Below, in pieces: positions 47,698-59,754 of a DNA stretch of 64,000 bases. The notes beneath the pieces were generated by a model. It had not been told where the DNA came from and searched no databases. It worked only from the letters and a program-made list of their open reading frames with translations. The position numbers and the translations under genes are program-made. Each line of letters opens with the position of its first letter. Within the stretch, counting starts at the first letter, position 1. The stretch spans positions 1-64,000 of the forward strand of contig CM034103.1 of NCBI GenBank assembly GCA_019914945.1. Reading direction: 5' to 3'. Origin of the DNA: Typha latifolia. Lineage: Eukaryota; Streptophyta; Magnoliopsida; Poales; Typhaceae.

Positions 47698-48299
47698 ATT
47701 CTCTACCTTGGCAAAATTTCAACCAAATCCTCTCCACCACTACAAAATGACTGTAAATCTCAAAATGCAATGCTTGTAAATTCGCGTAGAAAGATGCTAA
47801 ATATAAAATAATCAAATATTATAAGAATTCCAAATAACTTCAAATGGTCTTCACCATTGCAAAGTGCATATGCACCGCCCCAAATCTAAAAGCAATCAAC
47901 TATAGTGAGACTTCAAAGATATCAAATAAATTGTCTCCATCAATGCAAAATGAGTGAGTGCCCCACACCAATTTCAAGTAATCAAATATGCAGATAATTG
48001 GTCAAGTCCAAATAGTGTCAGACCTTGACCCCAATCACAATTGTACTTCGTTGTAAACAACTGAAAGTGCATATGCCACCCTATTAGTATACTATGCAAA
48101 CTTTTGAGTACTCCTTCTCGTCTACTAACTACAATTGATTTTTCTTTCTACAAAATTTTTTGAGTTGAAGTCTCCTCCCTATGCAAATCTGAGTCTTCTA
48201 TATTTAGATTCCTTGCTTTGATAGACCTTAGTAGAGCCATAAGGATATCAATCTCTACGTGCTGCGAAAAGTCCTTACACACTTGCCATTTCTCAAATA

Positions 48300-49560
48300 C
48301 TACTTAATTCAAGTTAGAGGACTCCCCAAGAATTACAACTCTCCTAGAGACCACATTCTTCAAATTCAGGCTTCGTGATTTATGATTATGTTTGTCTATC
48401 ATAGTATAATACAAATTCCTTTTCTGAAGCCATTTTATTACAATCAAAGTATCAAATGCAATTTTTAAAATTCTATCTTTTATTGTAATTGTAAAGCCTT
48501 TCGATTCTAATGCACTCAATGAGATAAGATTCTTTTTTAAATCAGGGACATTTCAAACTCTTGTCAAGTCTCTCATTGATCCATCATGCAACTGCAAATG
48601 AACCATGTCAATTCCTCCAATTTTTATAAGCATTCTCATTACCCATAAAAGCTATGGCTTTATTCATCTCTTTAAAAGTGCAAAACTAATCACAATAAGG
48701 ACACATATAATAAGTGTAACTCGAATCTAAAATTCACTCATCTGTATACATAATACAGATGAACTAGTAAGTGTAATATCCAAATCTAAATTATCAACCT
48801 TATCTTCAAGATCTGCCACATTTGTTTTTTTTTTCCTTCTGCTGATCCTTGCCATTCAATGTCGAACAATTCTTTTTCCAATGTCTTTTATTGCGACAAT
48901 ATGAATATTCATCTTTAATGGGAATGTTTTTGCTAGACGATGCACTCCACTTACTAAATTTTTTAGTTTTTGATCTACAACCCACTATCAAAGGTTTAGA
49001 TGGAGAATCCATATGAACCTATTTATCCATCTTGCGATATTCATTATTTATCAATGTATTTGTAATATTATCATAACAAATAGATTCTTTTCCATACTGT
49101 AAAATAGTAGTCAAAAACACCAAATCTTTGTCTTCATTCAATATTTTCACATCCAAATTTTACAAATTCGCAAATAACTTATTAAAGACATTCAAATGCT
49201 CGGTCTTAGGTGCCCTAACTTGGTACTGAAATCAGAACTTCATCAAATAGAGCCGGTTTTCAATGCTCTTGGTCATGAATTTGTCCTCCAATTTTTTTCA
49301 CAAGCTTTTCATCGAGGTCTTTTTCATCATAAAATACTTTTGATCATTTGCAAGACAAAATCGAATTGTGCTGCAAGCTTGCCGGTTTATTTTCTCCCAA
49401 TTATTGTCTGTGATTTCTTCAGGTTTTTCTTCCAACGTAATGTCTAAATCTTATTGTAATAAGATATTCGTTACTTCACATTGCCATATCCCAAACTTAT
49501 TGGCACCATCAAATTTTGCTTTTGAGATAATTTTCCTTGATTTGCATGATCCCGATATAT
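48300..49560 (-). pseudogene. Copia gag/pre-integrase remnant
   Basis: Minus-strand translation gives KFDGANKFGIWQCEV, then an EEKP-NNWEKINRQA block, SIENRLYLMKFRF, and a worn zinc knuckle YCRNKRHWKKNC (CCHC with the first spacing altered), followed by ISLSALESKGFTITIKDR and RNLYYTM from the pre-integrase region. Several in-frame stops interrupt it. This is the usual Copia Gag order; the copy is not functional. Confidence 0.8.
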
Positions 49561-49638
49561 TTGTAAATAAATACACCAAATCCAATGCTATCCCCAAATC
49601 TAAAACTCTAGGTTTAAACCTTTGGCTTTGGTACCAAT

Positions 49639-50183
49639 TATTGTGCTAAATGCCAAATGGGTGAAAGGTAGCGGAAGCGATTTAAGATAGCAAAAGATTA
49701 GGGTAAACTAAATATTAGCAAAGTTAATATCAATACTAAATGAAAAATCTGCAATCAAGATATTAGATGTAGAGATCGTTTAATATCTAAGTTAATAAAA
49801 AATAAGAACTCCAAAATATACAAACCACAAAAAGTAAAGAGAGAGAGATACGATTTATATGGTTTGGTGATATATATCTACATCTACAGGCAGAGCACTC
49901 TTTAATCTACTATGCAAATCCTAGTACGAAAAATTTTTCTACTCTAATCTCACTCAATATAATAGTGGCTCTTCTCTCTTAGATATTTTTTTTTCTTGCA
50001 AAATATCCACACATCGTAAAATCCAACATTTGTATTTATAGGATTAACTTACAAAGAAAAAACTCTGTAGGACATTCAAACAGCTGATGAGTATGCTCTT
50101 TTATAAGTCTAGATAAATATGAATGCTCTTTAGGCATTCGAATGTAGTTCAATTGACTCGTAGAATTGAGAATAAAAATAACA
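49639..50183 (-). repeat. Copia 5' LTR
   Basis: 545 bp, the partner of the 47071-47697 LTR and shorter by several deletions. The minus-strand end GCACAATA is followed two bases later by the primer-binding site at 49636-49620. Confidence 0.85.
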
Positions 50184-51332
50184 ATTATCTGGTTTGTCTC
50201 AGTATTAATATTAAAGCTGAGATATCTTCAAATTATTGATTGGTTTATGAAAGAGACATCACATACGTTATAGGAACTCCACCGCAAAATAAGTCTACGC
50301 TCATGGGCTGTTATCCAACGCAAGTCCCGAGTCTACCTCTTCGAATACATCCTTAATAATTATTATTTTATTTACTCGCTCCACATCTGGCTCTCAAAAC
50401 TCTAGTAACAAGGGAAGCTAATTAATTATACTGCAGTTCTTTGTTAAAAAAAAAAAGAAACACTGCCTCTGCTCGATCGATCGGTGTTTCTCTCAAAGAA
50501 ATAAGAATACTACTAATAAAAAGCTAACTTCGACCTCCATTTCATTACATTCTCTTGCAACCACAACTAGTTCCCAACTACTCTACTAATACTACTTTCC
50601 GTGCAAACCCAGCGCCATTGATTAGTAGAACACATGACACATCCAACCAAATTAGATTTAGATAGTTAATTTACTACAATGATGGACGAGCAAATTTCGG
50701 AGGAGGAGAAGGAGCTAGACGCAGACGTCTCGTATCGTGCTCGACCCCATAAATGCGCGCACTATTGAAAAGGAGCTCTCTTTCCCACCCAAGAGATCTA
50801 TGACAATGAAAGCTAAAATTGATGCCAATTAAGAAACATATGCAATTAATAACACTAAGCACCAAAGAAAGCTAGAACATCATATTTATGTGTAAAACCC
50901 TTCTCAAAGGGAAAATTCACGGAGCATGAATTTGAATCCACTATCAAGAGAATTGGTACAAAGAAGATCACCACAACAAGTATCTCAAAGTCACAAGAAT
51001 GTCATCCACAAGAAACTAATAACTCTAGCTTTAAATTAACAAGTTTAGATAACACCTCCAATAAATAAACCCAAACCTTCTTGAAGTAAGAAAACCCTTG
51101 TAGATGTGAAGAAGAAAATCCTTGTGCCTTTGATCCCAACTAAGAAATTCTCTAGTTGCAAACCCTTGTTGTATGCAAAGAAAAAAAAAAACCTCATTTT
51201 CTCTTGTCTTCTTTTTCACTAAGTGGCATGAGCAAAAGTACCCGCTTAACAAAAGTCTCGCCAATTATTAGCCAAGTAAGTCACCTCATGGGGGCTAGCC
51301 CAAACCTAACTTAGGCTAAATAAACATAACAG
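50184..51332. other. Intergenic DNA before the NRT2 pseudogene
   Basis: AT-rich, with no gene seen. The sequence that once encoded the N-terminus of the broken NRT2 copy cannot be found here. Confidence 0.5.
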
Positions 51333-54010
51333 GCGCCTTCTACATCTCCTGCCTCTCCCTCTCCTCCCCCTGCCCTCAACTTCTCCTCCTCCTCCTCCTC
51401 AGGCCCTGCCGAGCCTCCGCCAACGTCTCCCTCTTCATCGCCTTTCCGCTCCTCCTCATATCTTCCTCCGCCCCAGCCTCCCCCTCCTCTCCTCTTTCGC
51501 CTCCGGCCTCTCCCTCGCCAACTTCGTTTCCAACCAGTACTGGATGTCCTCCGTCTTCTCCCCCTCCGTCATCGGCCTCGCCAACGCCGTCTCTGCCGGA
51601 TGGCCCAATGTCGGCAGCGCGGCCGCCCAGATCTTCATGCCTCTCTTCTACTCCCTCCTCCTCCATCTCGTCATCCCCAAGTTAGCTTGGTGTGCCGCCT
51701 TTCTCCTCCCGACAGATCGGCACAGCCCTTGCCGGCACGCAAGACAATCAATCTAAGAAAACCAAGGAGCACGGAAGATGTTTGTAGAAAGTCCTGAGAG
51801 AAGGTCTAGGAAACTACACGGGGTGGATTCTAGCATTGACATACGGGTACTGCTACGTAGTGGAGCTGATGATGAAGAACGTCCTAGCGGATTTCTTCTA
51901 TTCAAGATTTAATCTTGGGGTGGAGGCTGCGGGGGTGGTCGCGACGTGCTTCGGGCCGGCGAATGTGGTGTCGAGGCCTGCAGGAGGGATGCTCTCCGAC
52001 GCGATGGGGGAGTTGCTTGGGATAATAAGGAGGCTTTAGGGACTTTGGATGGTGCAGACCATGGGAGGATGAGCTCCTCCTCCTCCTCTCTTGGGGCCAC
52101 TGTCGCAGTCATGCTCATGTTCACCCTCTTCATCCGGGCTGCCTCCGGGCTCACATTTGGCGTCGTGTCCTTCGTCTCCAAGAGGTAATTTACTCATTTA
52201 TTATTAATAATTCCTTTATTATGTTTTGTAGTCCAAGCTACCAGTGCTCGAACGTTTACTTCCTTACTGGAAGGCAGGCCGGATTCCCATTAGTTGCTCA
52301 GCTAACAAACTGGTTGGTTGTACATGTTTCTTTTGTTAACAGTCTTTTCTAAATACAGAAATTTGGCAGAAAATGAAACAAACTTTTTCTTTTTCTTTTT
52401 CTTTATCTTTTTAAAATTAGGATAGTAACAAAGGAGATAATAGACAAACTAAGTAGCAACATGGATTTCAAACTTAAAGCTAGACGGTTATTTCATATAT
52501 TTTTGTATACCCATTAAAATAGTTATTTAATTATTGGGATCAGTTATATTTAGTCTTTGTATAATCATATATTTCAGTTGCGTTACCTACTGCAACTCGA
52601 AGAAGCTTTTGGAGCTAACGTTTGGAATTATTTTTCCTGTAAAAGGGGTTTTCTCTTATCACCGTTGGCGGTCTGCCTCCACTCCCTATGGCTAGGTGGA
52701 GGGGAGAGAGAGGTTTTCTGCCCCCCTCTTCGATTGATTACTTACTCTCTCTCCCTCCTCTCCGCTTTCTTTCCCCCTCTTCTTTTTCTCCCTTCTATTG
52801 TCCCTCTTCTTCCCCCATAGTCGTCCGCCCTTCTAACTCCTCTGGTTGGCGTCGCCACCGCCTTCTCGCCCAACTGCATTTCTGTCGTGGACCTCGTCTC
52901 TGTCTTCGGCCACATTTTCATCGTCTGTGCCGAAGGCGGTTGACCTCGCCTCGGTCCCCTACCCATCCTTCCACCTCGCCGCCGCTTGCATTGGCTGCCG
53001 TGGACCTCGTCTACCCTGGTCTCGGCCCTCCAGCGCAAGCCACCATCACATATCTGTGCTGCTCTGCCTCACACCGTTTCAAAGGCTAGATCGCCGGTAT
53101 TTACCACAGCTTTGCTAATCTGAAATTTTAGGTTCTCTGTTCATGAATGTAATCGGTAGATCTGCCATCTTTTATTGTTCCATTTTATTTCTTATTGTTT
53201 TAGTTTGTTCTTGGTTTTGTCCTTGGTTTCACAAGTTGCTTAGGAGTCTTCAAGCGATTGTGGTATGATCGACGGACTCCATCACTGATGTGCCTGTATT
53301 TCTTTCTAGGCATGCTGAATGCTCAACCTTTCAAGATTCATATTGTTTTAACTGTAGTGCAATTGTGTTGGTCAAGCGGTAGGCTTGATTCTAGAGTTTT
53401 GTTCTATCTCTTTTTTATCTTATTATGCATGAGAGCTTTTTCTTGATACATTGTTTCAATTGTTGTTCAATCTGTAATACAACCAAGTATAAGGTTTATT
53501 CTTAGGGTTCTTGCCCTATTTTTCCTTTTTTCTGTATCAAGTTTGTACCTGATTGTTAAGATTAATGACATGATCAGTCCGATGACTGTTTTCAAAAAAG
53601 AAAAAAATTATTCAGGCATTTGAGTTGAGAAAAATACATATATACTCATATTGTTATTAGTAGTAATAGTATTTGATTTAGTTAATGTGGCCTATCAAAT
53701 TAATAAAAATCAGGGATAATGAAACATATATTTGAAAAGAAGTCAACAGTGTAACGTTTGGTTTGCAGAAAAGAAAAGTCTTATCGAATTAAGTATAGAG
53801 AAGATCAAGTCCTTTGCCACAAAGCTTTGAAATCTTCTCTGAATTGGAAGGTCCATATATTTTTCAGGTCACTAGGTGTAATATCAGGAATGACAGGAAG
53901 CGGTGGACCACTTGGTGCAGTAATAACGCAACTGCTCTTCTTCTCAGGCTCCACCTACACCTTAGAGAGTAGAGACGGGTCTCTCTCATGGGCGTCATGA
54001 TCCTCATTCT
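51333..54010 (+). pseudogene. Broken NRT2 nitrate transporter copy
   Basis: A diverged relative of the NRT2 gene at 42-44 kb, on the opposite strand. The N-terminus is missing: homology starts at AFYISCLSLS. Frames then shift repeatedly; clear blocks are [55 protein letters not shown] and RAASGLTFGVVSFVSKR. A Trp codon of the RLWGLW motif is now TAG (52037-52039), TGA follows at 52070, and another frameshift lies between there and the exon end. The intron sits at the same place and phase as in the intact gene (donor after 52186, acceptor before 53869), and exon 2 begins [18 protein letters not shown] before breaking again near 53985. The intron is 1.68 kb instead of 149 bp. Confidence 0.92.
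52560..53606 (+). mobile_element. Probable retroelement insertion in the pseudogene intron
   Basis: The intron of the broken NRT2 copy holds a GC-richer stretch (52640-53100) with serine/proline-rich open frames, then T-rich sequence, ending in TTTTCAAAAAAGAAAAAAA near 53590-53606, which looks like the A-rich tail of a LINE. No reverse transcriptase is present. Extent and class are inferred. Confidence 0.35.
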
Positions 54011-54186
54011 CAGCGGGGAGGAATGCTGTGTGGGCCATTCATCAACGAGGACGATGATATTCGTGATAATTTGATTGATGAATATCATCAATTGCTCAAA
54101 TGACAAGCTCCTATTAACACTCATATATATATATATATATAATGTTTAATTATATATAATTAAACATATATATAAGCTGTGAGGGT

Positions 54187-54190
<4 letters not shown>

Positions 54191-54221
<31 letters not shown>
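54191..54221. repeat. (TA)n microsatellite
   Basis: About fifteen TA units, with a second short TA run near 54124-54140. Confidence 0.95.
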
Positions 54222-54225
<4 letters not shown>

Positions 54226-54389
54226 TGGAAGAGAAATTAGTAAACAATGGCACAGTAGTCCAGATGATGTCTCGTGGTAGGCACCGCATGGTCATCCTGC
54301 ATGCCCTCACTATCACCCCGGCCTTGGAGGCTCGCCGCCACCACCGCATGAAAATCCACTCCCTGATCTCCTCCAAGGCCTCACCGCTA

Positions 54390-54775
54390 TGCGAGCAGTC
54401 CCCATTACATCAGGCTCTGCAACTCCCTTACCGCTTCTCTCAGGGTTGCGTCGCCCAAATCTCTAGTGGACGCGGCCATCAGGACCGCAGCGAGCAAGGC
54501 CAAGAGGGCCCAGGGCGTCGTTACAAGTCTCTTGGCTTCTCCAGCCACCTCGGGCCCGTTGAAAGAATGCCTGAGGACATGCAAGACGAACTACCTCTCG
54601 GCACTTGATAGCCCTGCAGATTCTTCTGATGAACGAGCTCACCTCCCCGGGCACCTTTGTCCAGACATGCTCCGATTCCTTCAGCGACTTCCCTGGCGTC
54701 GCTTCCCCTATCGCCCATGTCCATGCCAACCTCAACAAGCTCGATCGTCACCAACAGCCTTAACCTCGCTACTAC
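54390..54775 (+). pseudogene. PMEI / invertase-inhibitor-like gene remnant
   Basis: The plus strand carries pieces of a plant invertase/pectin methylesterase inhibitor domain in different frames: SLVDAAIRTAASKAKRAQGV, then GPLKECLRTCKTNYLSALDS, and after a frameshift NELTSPGTFVQTCSDSF and HVHANLNKLDRH with a nearby stop. These match helices 2-5 of the four-helix inhibitor fold (conserved LKECL, YxxALxx, TCxDxF-like words). No signal peptide or intact frame remains. Pectin methylesterase inhibitors act in the apoplast; this copy should not. Confidence 0.7.
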
Positions 54776-57700
54776 CTTGAGCTAGCTCATATGTACATAT
54801 CCACGCAAGTGCATGCCTGCATCCTTATATACTACTTAATATTATATATTATTTGCAACTAAGTAACGAATTAATACATGGAGGAGATGGTATTAGTATC
54901 GCATCTAATTATATATATGTGGATCCACGTTGAGGTTCGGTCTTTGTTTATTAATTTTCATGTTAGCTAGCTTGTACGTATAATACAAGGGTAAGACATC
55001 TCTTATATATATATATATATATATATCTTTACTTAATTCCAAAAGAGGTATTCATGAAAATTAATCTATTTTCTTTTGAATTAGCTAGGTGTACTCTATT
55101 TCTTGTATATATAGAAGACCTGTTGTGATCTGGTAACTTTTGGTATCAGGTTTTGCGAAAATGTTCAATTCATTAGAACTTCCTCCCATGTCAGTTGTTT
55201 AAATCAATCCTTTGCAATTGTCACCCTTGTCTACCTATCATTGATCTTTATATCTTCAATATGGTTAAAGAAACCCATGCTAGCAAAAATTCCTATTAAA
55301 GGGTACAAAGGTCTACAATGGCGGTAAAGAAAGATACGTACCATAAAAAGTAGACAGTTCCAATGGATGCATGTTAAAGACCAGACCTTATTAGCAAGCA
55401 TGGGAGTTGAATGATCATGAGAACAAACTGGATGTAGCATGCATGCATGATGTTGCTGCATAAAAAAGCAATGGTTTGGGAGCTTCCCTTAGTTGAAAAG
55501 TGCTTGCTCTCCAGCATCTCAAATTGATGGTCAATGTCTCTGCATGCTCTCTCTTTAGGTGTACATTTATTCGAGATCAAGATGGCTTTAGACACAATTA
55601 TTGCATCAAGGTGTGCTATGCTTTGGAATATAATATATTATAGGATACCATCATATGTTATCGATAGTATATTATAATGTAGTATAGGATGGAATAGCAT
55701 AATATAATATAATACTGTATAGTATGTAGTATTGTGTAGTACAGTATAGTATAGTATAGTATAGTACTGTATTGTATGATATAGTACTAGTGTTTCATCT
55801 CTCTTTGTCTCTCTAGGAAAGCAAAATTTGGTAGCCTTCTTGTCAGTCTAATTGCAGATACAGATGTGAAGACATCAAGCAAACCAAACCCAAGAAACAA
55901 AACAGCAGGTTTGCTAGCTATATAGCTTTGAATCCATCCAAAGCAAGAGAATTTGTAGGCCTTGTTTATAGATACCCTGATATGTCATGTACTATGAGCT
56001 GAAGGAATAACTTATTCTGCTCAGTGGTTTTCTGTGAGCTGGCTTAGAATAAATTCTTAAACCTACCGTAGAAAATAACTAGCTCCAGACATCTTTAACT
56101 TATCCACTTTAGCTCTTATCAGGTATGTTGGTGGAGTGGGCCATTGTTCTCTGTGCATTCGTTCTTTTCTCTTTTGAGTGCTGCACAGGAGGTCAATATT
56201 GCAGTTGTAGGTCAAGATGATTGAGTTCATACAAACCAAAGGAATGGATGGGAAGAGAATGTTGTTGAAGTGGAGAGCATCATTGCAAGCATTCTTAGGC
56301 AAAAGAGAGGCCCACTTGGTTCACTCTCAACTTGTCCATTCCGTTAAGTAAGTGGTTGATGCCTAGTTAGTAGTTACAGTTAATAACATAAGCTGTCACA
56401 TTTCTGCTGTAACCATGTGGGATTTCTGAACCTGCACTTTTTTTATTTTATTTTTTTTTCCTCTTGAGAGATGTTAGAGTACGCAAAAAGATATATCTTT
56501 TAATTAAGAACTTGAAGCATAATGGTCGATAACATTAAATGTAAGATGTTTGTGTAATATTTGCCAAATATAAGGATCTATAGTTATTGTTGTGTGCTCA
56601 AACGACTGTTGTACCCACATAAATGGGAGTAGAAAAGCTTAAGTTCACATTTCACCACTTCTGTAATCAAGTGGAACTATATGCTTCTTACACAACCCAG
56701 AAGTGTATTGTAGAACAACTCAAGTTTGAGACATTTCATAATTTCAAGTAGCAAGTAGAATTATTGTCTTTTGGTAATATGGGGAGGATCTTTAGACATG
56801 GGTGTTGATACCAATTGTTGGGGAGGTTGGGAAACCCAATTCAAGTAACATAAGTCATAGTACTTACAAGAAAACACTATTAATTTCAAAAGCTTTATTA
56901 GTCATTAAACTTGAGCCTGATACTTTATGTCAGTCCTTTTTATTTTGGTCATTAATTTACTTCTGGTAGCACTATTTCTCACATTATCTCAACACTTTTC
57001 TTTTCATTTCAGAAACTTTAGTTATCTGTAACATTATATACAATCTAATAAGGACTTTAAGCAGAGATCAGATTACTTTTGCTCTTTCCCCTTTTCTTTC
57101 TGTATTTGATTTAACCATATTTGAAACACCACAGCAGAGCAACTGCAATGGAGAACTTCTAGGGAACAGTGAAAGGAAGCTGAAAAAAAAGGAGCTCAGA
57201 CAGGACCAAGAATCAAGTCTAATGCATCCTCCAAGACCCTAAAGAAAACAACAATTAAGAACCTCAGGAGCATGCACATACAAAACCCAATGATAAAAGA
57301 AATAAAGAGTATGAAGAAACTAAGTAAATAAAGAGAGATGAGTAAAGCTAAAGTTGCTGGCTCTGTGAGTTGTATTGATTGCTTCAACTCCTTCTAGGCT
57401 CCACCAGCTATAAAATTCATGATTCCAGAAGAAAAAGAAGGTAACAAAAGGAAGAGCACGGCATCTCTTAACAAATTAGCCCTATTTTTTAATTACCTCT
57501 TGCTGGAGAGTCTTAAAGCATCCCCAAAAATGATAGGTTCTATGCCTATACTCCTTTCATACCTGAACAAGAAGAGATGAAGAAAGAAAGGAAGAGGGCG
57601 AGAAGAGTTGGGTCTTTTGTTATTTTGAGGATATCACTAGTATTGGAAATGGAAATGGAAATGGGGGAGAGTTGTTGTCAATTGAATTAGTTCGATGGTG

Positions 57701-57910
57701 TAGAGTTAATAGTTAGTTATTAGAGCTGGAAGGAAGAGTATCCTTTGCTTAGAGAGAAGGGACTAGTATTGCTTTCTTTGGACAAAAACAGGGGAGATTC
57801 TTGGGCAAGTCCAACAAGGGGACAAGTGAAGGCACAAGAAGACAAGACAGGCAGACCAATGTCCTCAGCTAAAGACAAGAGCAGAACAAGGATCAAGTCT
57901 CCTAAATCTC
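54776..57910. other. Intergenic, AT-rich, no recognised gene
   Basis: Contains a TA microsatellite near 55000-55025 and a GTATA/GTAGTA repeat cluster at about 55620-55790. The last few hundred bases are the upstream region of the neprosin gene. I looked for known miRNA sequences by eye and found none. Confidence 0.5.
55620..55790. repeat. Degenerate (TATAG)n-like tandem repeat
   Basis: Runs of ATAGTATAGTATAGT, interrupted by TATAATATAATA and TGTAGTAC variants over about 170 bp. Confidence 0.75.
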
Positions 57911-59754
57911 ATGGAAATGGCTTCTAGCTGCTGTTGCAAGCCTCTTCAAATGATTGCCATCTTCCTTGGCCTTCTTCTCCTTGCAACTGCTACCCCTGCA
58001 CTCTCTCTCTCTGCCTCAAACAACACCTTGAGGCCCAGGGAAGAGCTGCTGAGGTACAGAAAGATGAGAGCTCATCTCAAGAGGCTCAACAAGCCTGCTG
58101 TTAAGACAATTGAGGCATGCATCATCTCTTCTCTTCTTCTTCTTCTTCTTCTTCTCTTATGGTAGTTAGTGGATACCAACTCAGTGTGTGTGTGTGTATA
58201 TATATGTATATATATACGTCTTCTAAACAGAGTCCTGATGGGGATCTCATCGACTGCGTTCTATCTCATCTCCAACCAGCATTTGATCATCCCAGATTAA
58301 AAGGGCAGAAACCGTTGGTATAACTCAAAACTCTTTTAATTTTTTTTTAAATTTTTTCTTTTGATAGGTGCTTGCTTAGTTCTATAGAAACAGAGTGAGA
58401 CAAGTGCTGGTTTCAAATGCTTAATTGCAGGAGACACCGGCGAAACCAAAAGGCCACCGACATCCTACCGCTGCATCTGATCATGAGATCTTACCCCAGC
58501 TATGGACGGCGACCGGCGAGTGGTGTCCGGAAGGAACCGTTCCGATCAGAAGGGCTAAGGAAGAAGATATCCTGCGTGCAAGCTCCGTGAGGAGGTTCGG
58601 GAGGAAGCCGGCTGTAAGAGCTCGCCGCGATTCTGAGAGCAGCGGCCATGAGGTTACTAGTGCTTCATACATCATTACATATGGGAATTCTTGTCGTCAA
58701 AGCATTAATACTAATCCTGCAGAATCTTATCGGTTAATTGTTACAGCATGCAGTGGGCTATGTGGCTGGAGATCAATACTACGGTGCAAAAGCCAGCTTG
58801 AACGTATGGGCGCCCAGTGTGACCACCCCGTCTGAGTTCAGCTTATCGCAGATTTGGGTCATCGCCGGATCCTTCGGCGACGATCTCAACACCATTGAAG
58901 CTGGATGGCAGGTGATCATCGATCATACGCACACATACTAATCCTATTCATTTTATTTTCCATCATATGTATTAAATTAAATATTAGTTGTTGGTTTCCT
59001 CTCATCAGGTTAGCCCACAGCTCTACGGAGATAATTCTCCAAGGTTCTTTACTTACTGGACTGTAAGCTGTCGTCTTCTTCCTATCAACCTCTGTATACA
59101 GATGACATGTTTGGAGAAATCTTAATTAATCTTGAATTGGTGCACGCAGACGGATGCATACCAAGCCACTGGATGTTACAACTTGCTGTGCTCGGGCTTC
59201 GTCCAAACTAACAACAGGATTGCTATCGGAGCAGCAATCTCCCCAACCTCAGCATACAAAGGGGGCCAATTTGATATCAGCCTATTAATTTGGAAGGTAA
59301 AAAATTCGATCCATTTATTATTAATTAGTTAGATGATGTAAAAGTGGTGCATAAAGAAATATATAAATATAAATAGGATCCGAACCATGGAAATTGGTGG
59401 CTAGAGTTCGGATCGGGACTCCTGGTGGGCTACTGGCCGTCCTTGTTGTTCAGCCATTTAGAGGGACATGCAAGCATGGTGCAATTTGGAGGAGAGATCG
59501 TGAACACGCAACCCTCGGGATTCCACACGTCCACCCAAATGGGGAGTGGCCATTTTGCTCACCAGGGATTTGGGAAGGCCTCTTACTTTCGAAACTTAGA
59601 GGTTGTGGATTGGGACAATAGCTTGGTTCCCTTGACCAACCTACGCGTCCTCGCTGATCATCCCAATTGTTACGACATACAAGGAGGGATTAATAGCGTT
59701 TGGGGGAATTATTTCTATTACGGAGGGCCCGGAAGAAATATGAGATGTCCCTAA
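57911..59754 (+). CDS. Secreted neprosin-domain protein (DUF239/DUF4409)
   Basis: Secreted protein of the neprosin family; the founding member from Nepenthes is a prolyl endopeptidase with two catalytic glutamates. Exons: 57911-58114, 58231-58317, 58431-58652, 58747-58911, 59009-59062, 59150-59296, 59377-59754, all phase 0, giving 418 residues. After a signal peptide (PLQMIAIFLGLLLLATATPA) comes the activation domain, with LKRLNKPAVKTIE then SPDGDLIDCVLSHLQPAFDH. The neprosin domain starts near HAVGYVAGDQYYGAKASLNVW. Glutamates in IEAGWQV (about 222) and GGEIVN (about 333) are 111 apart, close to the spacing of the catalytic pair. GCYNLLCSGFVQ and the final CYDIQGG-GNYFYYGGPG are typical. The first intron has a GC donor. 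Intact; substrate unknown. Confidence 0.92.

Larger units (their letters stand above)
47071..50183 (-). mobile_element. Internally deleted Copia LTR retrotransposon
   Basis: Minus-strand element of about 3.1 kb. Two diverged LTRs (5' LTR 50183-49639, 3' LTR 47697-47071) start TGTT and end CAACA/CAATA. Flanking 5-bp words ATAAT and ACAAT (minus strand) differ at one base and fit a target-site duplication. Behind the 5' LTR is a primer-binding site TGGTACCAAAGCC close to that for initiator-Met tRNA; before the 3' LTR is GCCAAGGTAGAGAAT, the usual Copia purine tract region. The interior is only about 1.9 kb: a damaged gag and a piece with the pre-integrase phrase LISLSALESKGFTITIKD. Integrase core, reverse transcriptase and RNase H are missing. 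LTR divergence indicates an old insertion. Confidence 0.88.

Noticed and set aside
57100..57420. Possible miRNA precursor upstream of the neprosin gene
   Set aside because: I compared it by eye with common conserved miRNAs (156, 159, 160, 164, 166, 167, 171, 172, 319, 390, 396) and found no match or convincing foldback.
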